Source of the DNA: Bimastos eiseni
Lineage: Eukaryota > Annelida > Clitellata > Crassiclitellata > Lumbricidae
DNA length: 64,000 bases
Assembly (NCBI GenBank): GCA_959347315.1
Contig: OY365807.1
Location: 11,685,287-11,749,286, forward strand
Direction: 5' to 3'
The translations under genes were made by a program, and so were the position numbers. Under the pieces are notes generated by a model, which was given only the letters and a program-made list of their open reading frames with translations, did not search any database and had not been told where the DNA came from. Positions 1 to 11,300 of this stretch are shown here, in pieces (the stretch's first letter is position 1; each line of letters starts with the position of its first letter).

Positions 1-1962
1 TGACTCAATTACTAATCAATGCAATTCAACCATTTCTACGACGTTTATTGTCCATAAATCTCATCCGTTTCATATTTTCGTGGGTGTTCGTTTTCTTCCA
101 ATTGGGCGCTGGTCTGGATTTATTGCGCCATCAACTGCTATGGAATAGTCTTTTATCTGGAGGGCATATATCTTGAACCGTCTGCAATGGAACTGCCATG
201 TAATTATGGGCAGAAGAATGTTGTCTGCAAGAGGTGCCTGTTTGATAAAACCACTTGTTGAGGTTCTTGTCAGAAAAGAAAGAATGTCTGTCAAGATCAG
301 ACACTGTGGCCAGTTGGCTTTTGGATGAAGTGTGGCAACAGGAGAACATTGTTTATATTAGACAACATAGGACATCGATCATCATACAATATACCTTTTA
401 TTGAATATTGAGCAAGAGTGGAATTTACGGGACACTTTGTAGATGGCACAGGAAAGTACTGTTATTGGAACATAGACTAGTAATGTTATATGAACAATAA
501 TAGAATTTATGGAGCACATGTAGGGTGCTATTGTTATATGCTGCAATACATTTCTTCAGACTAACTGGATTTTTTTGGGTCAGAAAAACTGAGACAGCTG
601 GTTTAATGAGCATGCATCTGTAATAAGTATGCACCTGTAATAAGTATGCATCTGTAATAAGTATTCATCTGTAATAAGTATGCTGCCTGAAATTTTGGTA
701 TGCAGGACAATTTGGAGCAGTCAATTCAGATATACCCGGTAGAGAATTTGGATCCGGCTATTATTAGGATTTTGAAAAATGTTTATTCAAAGTTAAATTG
801 CAATGAAATGTAATTGTACTATAACAGATATAAGACCTCATTACTAAGAATGTAACTAGTGATAAGTTTAAAAAGTTATCCAACTGTTTTTTTGAGCATG
901 TCATTCTATGTGAGTTATTCCATCAAATTAACTAATATTGTGGCTATTTCCACCCCGGTGAGCAATGCTTGCTTCCATGATCTAAGATAACACTCCACAC
1001 TTGGATCCGATCCAGGTCCCTATATTTCTTAGCCCTGAGATGAGGATCTTTGCTTGCAATTAAACGCAGGGCATTCAGTCAATTGATATTTTGCCCAGGT
1101 TGCAGTTATAATACTGATCATGGCAGAGTTGAATTGGCGATTTAAACTGATCAAGAGCTAATGTGTCACCCCAAGATATATAAGAGACGATTGTTTGGTG
1201 AGACTTGAAAAAGCCTTTGATGTAATGAAACAGCAAATGTTAAATCATTGTAGGATCATTGAACGATTTCTTGGTGACACTTATAACTAAAGTATATTCA
1301 CTCTTATTTGTCCGGCTCCGAAATCCCTGTCTAAGCCAACAATTCCCACATATAGCTGCATATAGATGGGTTTTATGCTAAATTAATTGCAAGTTTTCTT
1401 CTTCAACCTGAATGTCAAAGAGTAAAAATGTTTTTTTATCAATGTTCCCTCTGATGTTTTGGAGGCTGTGTGTGCAAGAAATTTTGTTTGTGCAACATTT
1501 TATAAATGGTTCACACTCTTGTGTGCAGGTCTGCGCTGAATGCAAACATAGCTAGATCAAATTCATATCTAAAAGTCCATGGTGTTAAGTTCTGATGACC
1601 TAAGAAATGTTCCTTGTCTAAAATGTGTCTTACAGCAGATGATGCATGCATTGTATGGTTCGCAACTGTAATTAACTTTCAATTCTTTGCAATTATTTGT
1701 TCTGCTTAGCTAAATATTGGTTTACATTTCATCTTAATATTTGTTTCTTTAGAGCAATTTTTTTCGTGCGCACTAAATTCTTGTGTGCAGGCGCGATGTA
1801 CATGTGCACATCTAAAATGGAGCGCCGTTTGTTATCCCAATGGCCAGATAGACCAAGTTCTGATTCGGCTTTGTAATGAGACGGTGTTGTTGTGCGCATG
1901 CGTGACCTGTCTGTCTCTCTGTCTGTATCGTCATCGTCTTCTTGTTGTTTTCGTTTCGCCAG
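1..1962. other. Presumed intron/upstream sequence of the NWD gene
   Basis: AT-rich sequence with no convincing exon. I looked for the conserved VFISSTF-like strand that should precede exon A and did not find it, so that exon probably lies left of the window. A 17-bp tandem repeat occupies 614-681. Confidence 0.5.
614..681. repeat. 17-bp tandem repeat, 4 copies
   Basis: Unit GCATCTGTAATAAGTAT is repeated head to tail four times with single substitutions (CAC for CAT in copy 2, T for G at the start of copy 4). Confidence 0.9.
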
Positions 1963-2051
1963 ATATGATCCAGGAGCGCAATGCTCTGATGGAACATGCT
2001 TATCCACGTCTGAAGGACTTCTGCCGAGAAAAATATCGACTGGAGTTCCAG
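1963..2051 (+). CDS. NWD2-like: NWD-family exon A (DUF4062-like region, first part)
   Basis: The acceptor follows a T-rich tract ending TTTCGCCAG and the donor is GTAAGA. The exon starts inside a split codon (needs G from the preceding exon to make Asp) and reads MIQERNALMEHAYPRLKDFC, then REKYRLEFQ. This matches the conserved ER-aLm..vYP.L.eFCr..y.lEFQ block of NWD1/NWD2. The internal ATG at 1965 is unlikely to be the gene start: the conserved strand before this block, which reads like VFISSTF in relatives, is absent here and must come from an exon to the left. Confidence 0.85.
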
Positions 2052-4141
2052 GTAAGACAGTCACGTGCGCTCTGCATGTATTCATTACGCATCTGTTGAT
2101 ATGTGGCGTTGTGTGGTATATAACTACGGTGTATATATATGTATATATATATATATATATATATAATTATATTGGCCTATATATAATCGTTTGTGTAATC
2201 TGTCTGTAGTCCAGGGATTGCATGGACTATGTTTATAATGACCGTGGACACTGTGGACAGGTTGTTTACTAGCAAGAACACATACACAAAGGTGACACAA
2301 ACTACTCTTTTGAATGATAGATGCTAACTAACGTGGACCTAACTTTGACACATTGCAAGATGGCGTGTTTGGCAGACACTAATTTGTCCAGAAATTTAAT
2401 GCTCTCGGAAGTAATATCTAGTGAGATCCAGTTACACAGTTGCAATGGTTAATAACGAATCAGACGCTGTCTCTGACTAGACAATAGTAGACATCAATGC
2501 TGTTGTGAAATTGTGAGACAGCATAAAAGGTTAAAAAAGCGGGGCCAAGCCATGTTCTGGGGCAGTGTCTAGTACCATCGCAGGTGTTGCTAACCGCGGC
2601 CGCCAGCGCCTTCTTCTTACTTCTTAGTTGCGTCAGCACAGTTCAGTTGCCGGCGTTAGAGACCCGAAAAGAGGGGCCTACCTTCAGATCATCCGATAGG
2701 AGCAGTCTGGCTGAGGCCGCCGTTATTCGCGGCCTTCGACATTCTTGTGTCTCTACCGCCGTCTACGAGTCTGTTTGTAGGACGTTCCTCTGTCTGTCCG
2801 TCAGTCGGTCTCAGACCGTTTGCATGTTTCTCTATCTACCTTGGTCAGAACAGTCTCAGTCTGTATGTCTGCCTGCCTGCCCACATGTTGTTGTGTATTA
2901 GGCTTCTGTCGCGATTTGGTGCACTAGAAATAGCATCGTGGACGTGAGCAGAATTCTTATGAGGAGGGTCCGAATGGACGTACGCCCCTCTGCTTGACGG
3001 AGGACTAACGTTTTTCCCAAGTGCTTCATTCCTTGATGCCCCTGTAGCCATAACCAATGTTGCTATGCTCTCTTTGAGTGTATGTGAGTCAAGAATGCCA
3101 CGTGGGTCGAAACAGTTGAGGTTAAGGCTATTAAATGGAGAGTTTACAGACACAGGAGTCCAGGATTTGAGGTTGGAAAAGGTATTTTGTATATGTTTGG
3201 ATGAATCCATGTTTGTCAAACAGAAATAGAGAACCAGAGAAACACATACCCAGACTGACAGGCGGACATAGAGAGTCAGACAGGGATAGGCCAATAAGAC
3301 ATGCAAAGACAGATAGGCATGCAAGCAGACGGACTGACAGAGTGGACAGGTAGGCAGACAAACAGACAGACATTGCAGGCAGTGTGCCTGCACTGTTTGT
3401 CTAAGGTGGTTCTTCTGTCTCCTACTGTCTTACATCCCATGTTATAATCCCTTTTTCTTCATCTTCATTTAGACGAGTTGCATGTGCAAAGGCCGAAACT
3501 TCTGTTAGATCTGCACGTGGCTCAAACTCCGAAGCATTCGTAACCCAAGCACCAACCAACCACCCACGCACCCACCCACCACTGTGCACGCTCAGCCATA
3601 CACACTCATACGCGCGTACCCGTTTACGCGCAGTCCCACACGGTCGATTGAACAGCTGACGTAGGTTGTATGTTATACTACGGTAACGAACGCCGACTGA
3701 CATATGCTGCATCCTGTTGTATACGCGTGTGCGACCATTGGCGGTTTGTCAGCGTGATGCTACTGCTGCTGCTGTGCGAATAGCTAATTGTTGTTGACTA
3801 TTGTTTTTCCGCTGGCTGCACTGTCTAAACAGACGGGATAATTGGTCTATACACAATTCGCTCTTCGGCTCCTCAAGTTCAGTCTGTGCCAATCGGGATC
3901 AGCAGCATCAGCAGCGGCGGCGGCCAACGTCGGTTGTAGATATACTGAAAATGGTGCTCTGGCCTCTTCTCATCATATGCATGTTGCTGAAGCCTCTGCT
4001 GTTTTTGCCAACCATATGTGTCTGTGTGCTTGCTCCCACGTCTCAACGATGGATGGACGAACGAAGGACGTTAGGACAGACGGTTTATCCGATGGACGTG
4101 TGTTGTCAGATATATGAGTAGACTGTGTTGCAGATTAGGTG

Positions 4142-4176
<35 letters not shown>

Positions 4177-5297
4177 TATGCATGCCAATGTCTGTATGTT
4201 AGTAGTATGTATCTGTGTAGACTGTATGTATGTGTATAACCTTTTTGTGGATGTGAAGTGACAATGCCAAAACAAAAGATTAATTCAATTGCAATTATAG
4301 TCGTGTATGGGATATCGAGTGTACATTAATTGATGCAATTATAATTGCAGTAATAGTAATTAAAGATGTTTTTGTTGAGTAAGTGATTGAATTGATAGTC
4401 TGTTGTAAGGTATAAATTAAACTGCAGTAGTTAAACTGCAAAGGTTATACCACTACCACTAGTGTGAGTGAATTGTCAAAGCAATAGATGGAATGTGGTT
4501 CTGGAGATGGCATTTATGATATGAGGTGAAGCAGTTATGACGGATGAAAAGAGGAACTGGAAACAGTCGCTCTTCAATGACGCACTTGAGACTGGGGTTA
4601 GGAGAGAGACGGAGAGAGAGAGAAGGATAGAGGCAACTAAAAAGAGACAGGGAGAGAGAGAGAGAGGAATAGTTACAAAGAGAGAGGGAGCTAGGGAGAA
4701 AGATATATATAAACGCGTTATACATATATTCATATATATGTTGTCAGATAAAGAGAGAGGGAGATACAGACAGCGAGAGCGACATTCGAATTCCAAGTGG
4801 AAAAGGCATGAGTGGAATGAATAAATTGTATTTGAAAAGCAGCTGCTGCTCTCTTGGGATTGTCACTTGGCATCAGACACCACATTACTAATGTGGCTCT
4901 ATAGGACATTTATTGTCTGTTTGCCAAGCTCGGCCGACTAGCCTACTCGTTGGAGACTTGTGTATAAGGATATAATATATATATATATTATATATATATA
5001 ATATGTATAAGATAATGTGTATATATATAATATGTATATATATGTGATGTACATCTTCAAATTTTCTGTATACACCACACATACAGCATCATCAGGTAGA
5101 GACAAACAGACACGCACGCGCACAGAGAGCGAGGGAGAGAGAGAGAGAGAGAGAGAGACAGAGACAGAGAGAGAGACAGAGAGACAGAGACAGACAGAGA
5201 CAGAGAGAGAGAGACAGAGAGAGAGACAGAGAGAGACAGAGAGAGAGAGAGACAGAGAGAGAGACAGAGACAGAGAGACAGACAGAGAGACAGAGAG

Positions 5298-5338
<41 letters not shown>

Positions 5339-8300
5339 CTTGGTGTTTGGTCAGTCTCGGTGCAGGTCTGAATAGATGGGGAGAGAATGGAACCGGAAAG
5401 TCACATGTGGGGTAACAACAGCCCACACAGTCACTGTGTGTGTCAGCAATATCCAATGCATTCTGCTGATGCTGGACACTTTATTGCTCACTTGTGAGTA
5501 GATTGTCGATTCCTCTTGGGGCGCTATATAAATTGTATTTATATAAATTGACAAATGCAGCACAGTACAAATGTAGATGCAATAATTATTATACATGTAT
5601 AGTGCCATTCCACTTAAGGAGATGCAGGACTGGGCTTATAAGGAAAACAGCTGGGCATATTCATTGCAGGGCCTGGGCATTTGGATCTTCTGGCAACAAA
5701 AGTAATTACTTATTAATTAGGTCTATTATAGTAACCACGCTGACAAATATTCAGAGGTTCCCAGAATTTCAACCTCCCTCTCTAATTGTCTTAATCATCG
5801 GTTTCAACAAGTTCCATAGCCTCTCTCTCTGACTGAGGTACGGTTTGCCTGACCTATACACTGGATGCGTGCCATAGATTATAGGATGTCTTAACTAGGA
5901 CTTTACTTGAGGCTACTCCCATAGATTGATGTACAGTATTATAAGGCTGAGCTGTAGATTATCTTCATCTTATACTAGATTAGATTAATCATGCCTTGAG
6001 TCACTGTTGTATTTGTGAACTATACAGTAACTGAGCTCTCCTGTAACAGTAGTATCTGCTGGAGGCAGACAATCCTGTGGCGAGTGTGGCTGAGCGATGT
6101 TGTCTGTCACTCTGCCATCGTCGTCGTCGTCGTGACTAAGTTAGCACTTTGATGGCAAAGTGAAGTGAACGCCCCTGGTGAATTGACCCCATTGGGATGA
6201 GATAGCCGTCAACTGACCCCAGATCAATTTGTACTACTTGTCCCTTCCAGCAATCTACAGGCAGGTGACGAACCGTTAAAAGTCGTGTCTGGAAAGAATA
6301 GACACTGATGTGAGGTATATGTGGAAAGTTCATGCATCTTTTAGTATCATATGTTAGCTGTGGCCTCTGCTTATAGAAGTGATATATTATATGGAAACAG
6401 CAGACACTTTATTGTGACTTTTTTGCTCATTGTGGTCCAATCCTAGAAGCCATGTTCCACTGCTGTGATTGTCCACTAGACACCTGCAGCCAGTGACACT
6501 CCAGAACGGATTTTGTTTTCTGGTATAATCCAGTGATTAGTCATTTGATAATTTACAGAAAGTGGGACAGGTACTCTGACAACAAGAGGTTTGGAGTTTA
6601 ACAGGGAAAACAGGGAAGGGCAGGCTCAATAGTGTAAACATAGTCTGAAGATGTGTTCCGTAGCCCGGGTCACAGTGGTCAGTTAGTTCATCAACAGACA
6701 GAGCCTAGTTTATTCTATAGTTTACACTCTATCAACAGAATCCTTCATATGTGTGGTCTGTCTGTGGGTCGCGGAAGCACAACAGCGTTACCCCTAGAAT
6801 GGGACAACTTCCCTTATAAGCTTACACAAGAGGAAGAAGTAAAGAGGAGCATTGCTTTAAGCTAGGCATGGGGTAGCCTTGAGAATGAAATGTTAGCAGA
6901 AATCTCACTCTAATGCCTGCCCTCGTGGAGATCTGAACCAACCCCCCAACCTTTGATTTGTCATGATTCAATTCACAAACAAGTTGTCAATTTCGCTTGA
7001 TGCTTTGGGTTCCAAACCCCAGTCATACAGGTTATAGACAAAAGTTCCAATAGTTCTGCATTTCACAATCAGCCACTGTATTAAATGAATGTATGTAATG
7101 CGCGTTCAGATCACTTTAGTACCTGCTATCGCCAGACACTAGGTATAAGAGTGGCCACATTTGTATCTCATGTATACAGCTAGACATTGCTTTGATGACT
7201 CTGGATCCCAGATGATGTGCCAATGCAAGGGAGTTGAGGGCAGTAGGAGGTTAAGGACTCCCAAGAGGGCTTATATGCCGTGATTCAGCGATGATTCACG
7301 GATGAATCGTGTTCCGCTGTTGACGCAGGTCAAGGTTTTATCTCCTGTCGCTAATTGTCTCTGATGGATGGAGCTGCAGCAACAGAGGTTTTAGCAACAT
7401 AGCGTTGTGTTGTGTCGGTTGTCATTCATTGTGCAATGCAGGAGGAAGCAATTTGCTTCGGCTCGTGTTTGCAGGTCGTTGTTATCCCTGGAGGAAGGAA
7501 GGAAGGGAGTGAGTGGGGGACGGACAAAGTGATTCGATAAGTGATTGAATGGACTATCAAAGGAATGGTTGACGGAAACAATGGATGAGCAAAGGAATGA
7601 TTGAATAAAAGAATGCATTTAGTGTATGTATGTATGTATGTATGTATAGTATGTATGTAGGTTTGTATTTGTATGGAACTCAATATTCTACTTGATTCTT
7701 TAATATAAAGATATTTTTATGTGTTTATATCGCATGAATCGTAATACATGCGTATGCGCTTCTATTCATGCATTTGTTTGAATAATGAATTAAATGTGTT
7801 TATTAATTTGTATCTGTACAGTAAGCACATAATTATACCTAAATATATACCAGAGCATTTATACCAGTTCATTTCTGTTAGAGAATAGAATGAACGATTA
7901 AAAGAATGGATCAGAAAGAAATTAAATCCTGTAAATAAGTGGGCTAAATATTTTCTTTAAATTTGTTATTTATTGGTCAAACAAATAAGTATAGTGTGGT
8001 GAATGTAGAGTTATGATTGATAACTTTAATGTGCTACTGGCATCAAAGTAGTTGGATGATGGTGCTACATCAATGTATGGGGAAATGCTTGTGTTCATTG
8101 ACTAGATTTTGGGCAAATTGTAGCTGTTCAAAATGTCAGCATAGTACTTTACTTTAGTGTATTGCGCAAATTCTCCTTTCCTTCACCCACCCACCTGTTG
8201 TTCTTCCACTTAGGCTGTCCAGTTCTCAGGCTTTCCGAAGTTTCCATTCTTAATTAAAAACCAGGGTCCTATCTTTTCAAGGATTTAAGATTTCTTAAAA

Positions 8301-11300
8301 AGGTGTGACTTTGGTTTTGAACCCTTTTGGTTTTGGGTCTTTGATTTTGAGCCCTTTTATTTTGGACCATTGGTTTTGAACCCTTTGGTTTTGGGTCTTT
8401 GATTTTGAGCCCTTTTATTTTGGACCATTGGTTTTGAACCCTTTGGTTTTGGACCCTTTGGTTTTCTACCTTTTGGGTGTAAACAGTCATCCATCCAGGC
8501 CAACGTCTTTCCATTTCTCTCAACCTAAACTCAATCAACCGTGTCTGCTCCTCTGTCTCCTTGTGTCTCTCTAGTCTCCATGGCAGCTGTTGACACCTCT
8601 TCTCTACTACTCTAATGTTGCACTTGTGAATAAGCCAGTGCCCTGAAATTGGCTTCTGTAAGTATTAACTGAGTTTACGATTACGATTACGACTGTGGTT
8701 GTGTAAATGATGTAAGTAATGGGCACTCAGTTTATGTCCATATAAATCATAATGTGATGTAATACGTGTCACCTCACAGTAAATTATGTGGTGAATAAGG
8801 TGTGAGTTACATCATTGTGCTGTTATTACATTACTTGAGAGTAAGTTAGGAATTGTGTGATTGTAGCTGATCGATCTTCGGTGGGGCTTACGTGAAGAAT
8901 CACAGGATGATCATACGATCGTCGAGTTCTGCCTGAGAGAGATCGAAAACTGCAAGAAAATGTCCATAGGTCCTTCGTTTGTGGTAAGCATTCATTGTGT
9001 GTGTATATATATATATTATAATTTCATATTCTCTGTATAATATATTCTTTTTGAAGGGATCATTAACAAACAAAACAGGAAGCACGTGACCTTTTGAGGA
9101 GTGCATCAGGAAGGTGATGGTTACTTACTTGTTTATTCACCTCTCTAAGGGTTTCTAATTAGCATGCAGATTACTTTAGGCAATAAATTTGTCTGCATAG
9201 ATAAACCAAGTGTTGTCTGAAGATGCAAGAGGTCATTCGTCTGAGGCAGACACACTGGAGTGGGGGTGGAGAACTGAGAATTTCTACCTCCCCGGGAGAA
9301 TGTCCTACACTCCACACACGACCACTGCAGGACACCCTTACATTCTCATTTAGTCCCTTCGTCAAACACAATGGTCGGCTTGCTGCATGCATGGATAGTC
9401 ATGTATCTGTTGACTAACCTGGCTCGCTTGTCTTGAATTTAATTGCGCCGAATTCGTCTTATCAGCGAAATGAAGGAGCTAAATAAATGCGCAGTTAGCA
9501 ACTTGACAGGTCGTCGGCTCTTTGATGTTTTTATTTGTCAGTGACCGCGACGCCGACAATCATGACCTCAGAAAACCATACACCCAATTAGTCTGCGTTG
9601 TATTAGGAGACGAGGGACGACGCCACTGCAACCGACGACCACCAAAGGGCGTGGTTTGCATATTGACCCTGACCTGACAGAGTTCAGAGGTCATGTGTTG
9701 TACTTGTTGACTGCCCTGGAAGGGGGTTGTATCGTTGCGTTGGTCGGCGTCGCCTCGCACCGATTGACCTCAAGTGGTGGGTTGAGAGGGGAGTGGGAAG
9801 GAGTGGAGACGGAAGATGGCTTTGTGATGATGATGACGATGAGTTTTTGCGCACCTGTTGACTTCTTGGTTATTGGCGATGAGGTAAACTAAATGTCTGT
9901 GGAGTTTTGTTCGAATTGACGCCCTACAGGCGGCTTCGATGATAATGATGATGGTGACGAACTGTGAGAGATGACTGAGAAGCATTGTCCGTGGCTGACC
10001 GACCCACAGACAAAAGATCTTTCTCTTCTGTAGCCAATGACATTTGATTGTGTCACAATACTATGCATGTATAAGGTTCTTCTACATAATGAAATTTATG
10101 CTTTTGTGTTGTGTCTTTCTTTGTTTGTCTGTGTTTATGAATTCATTCTAATTTGTCACCTAAATTCTGAAGTACAAAGAAATCAACTGTGACTAAGTTT
10201 ACCAAATTTCAGGCAGATTAATTAATTCTCATTGTATTTGTATTAGCTTGAATATATACATTAGTATTTACACTGTGTATGTATTTGTTTGTATATGTTA
10301 GCATGTATGCAACATACATTAGTCAGAGATGTTAGTAAACAACAACATAATTATGCAATTTCTTTATTTCAAATATTATTCAATATAAATGATGTCATAT
10401 ATCCTGCCTATCAAAGTATTCATCAATTGAGTTTTATTTGCATTTTATTCAACACAGACCATAGCATGAGCAGGCATCTCTCCCATTATTTAATGTTCAG
10501 TTTATGGTTATGTACTGTTGTTGGTCCACACATGGTCTTCATGGTATTTAAGATGGAGTGGCTTTCAGCCTTAATATATGCATGTGTAATTGTGCATGTA
10601 TGTATCAAGGAAGTTAGTTTAGCACGTTTAAAGTACCTCTGATAAAACACGATATTAAGAATAAATGTTTAGGTTTGTTGGGGTTTAGTTACATTATGAA
10701 TGAATATTGAGTTGAGAATCTCAAGTATCAACATGAAAATCTGAACTCTATCAAGGTGTTATCTTGAATACAGGGTGAACAGTGCAAGGTATAAAACTCT
10801 CTGGGTGAGGTGGGTGGCCTTAACACTTCAACTTTCAATTATCAATTTTCGACTGTTGCCTTAACAACTCTAATTAATAATTAGATGTGTATGAAATTCG
10901 ACTTATCATCTTTCTGGTTGAACCATTGAATTTCGAACCCTGCACATCAGCATTGCTTTTTTGAAGACGTGGGCTGAAAGGACAAGAAAAATGAGAAAAC
11001 TAAGAAGAACGAGATTAATAAGAAAAAAGCGAAGCGACGCTGTTCATAATGGGCAAGAAATAGATGGAGGTTTGATGAAGTTATGCAGAGAATTTCCTGA
11101 TCTATTGTCATATTGCTTGGCCAGCAACTGATATGATCGGGATCTCGTTACATGCTTTAGCGTCGAGTTACCCTCTTGGTAGACTCTGTTCGGTTTCGAT
11201 GGCAGCAGGAGGGAGGGAGGAAGGGAGGGAGGAAGGGAGGGAGGAAGGGAGGGAGGAAGAGTTCTGTGCGGTGCACGCGCCTGTTTGGCGTGTGTGTTCA

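Larger units (their letters stand above)
2052..8866 (+). other. NWD gene intron A-B (6.8 kb)
   Basis: Non-coding between two in-phase exons. It holds TA arrays (2131-2170, 4141-4180, 4971-5045), GA/GACA-rich tracts (4601-4690, 5123-5338), a TATG array (7623-7659) and the 58-bp minisatellite at 8313-8466. Open frames inside are short, repeat-driven or without recognisable homology. Confidence 0.8.

Noticed and set aside
2584..2901. 105-codon + strand frame with a hydrophobic start resembling a signal peptide
   Set aside because: It starts with GTG, runs into CTGTCTGT-type low-complexity sequence, and lies in an intron without splice support.
2845..3393. 182-codon minus-strand frame
   Set aside because: Its N-terminal half is translated from a GACAGA/GCAGAC repeat, and the rest has no recognisable family features.
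4938..5456. Long Ser/Leu/Val frame on the minus strand
   Set aside because: Purely the translation of the GAGACA array.
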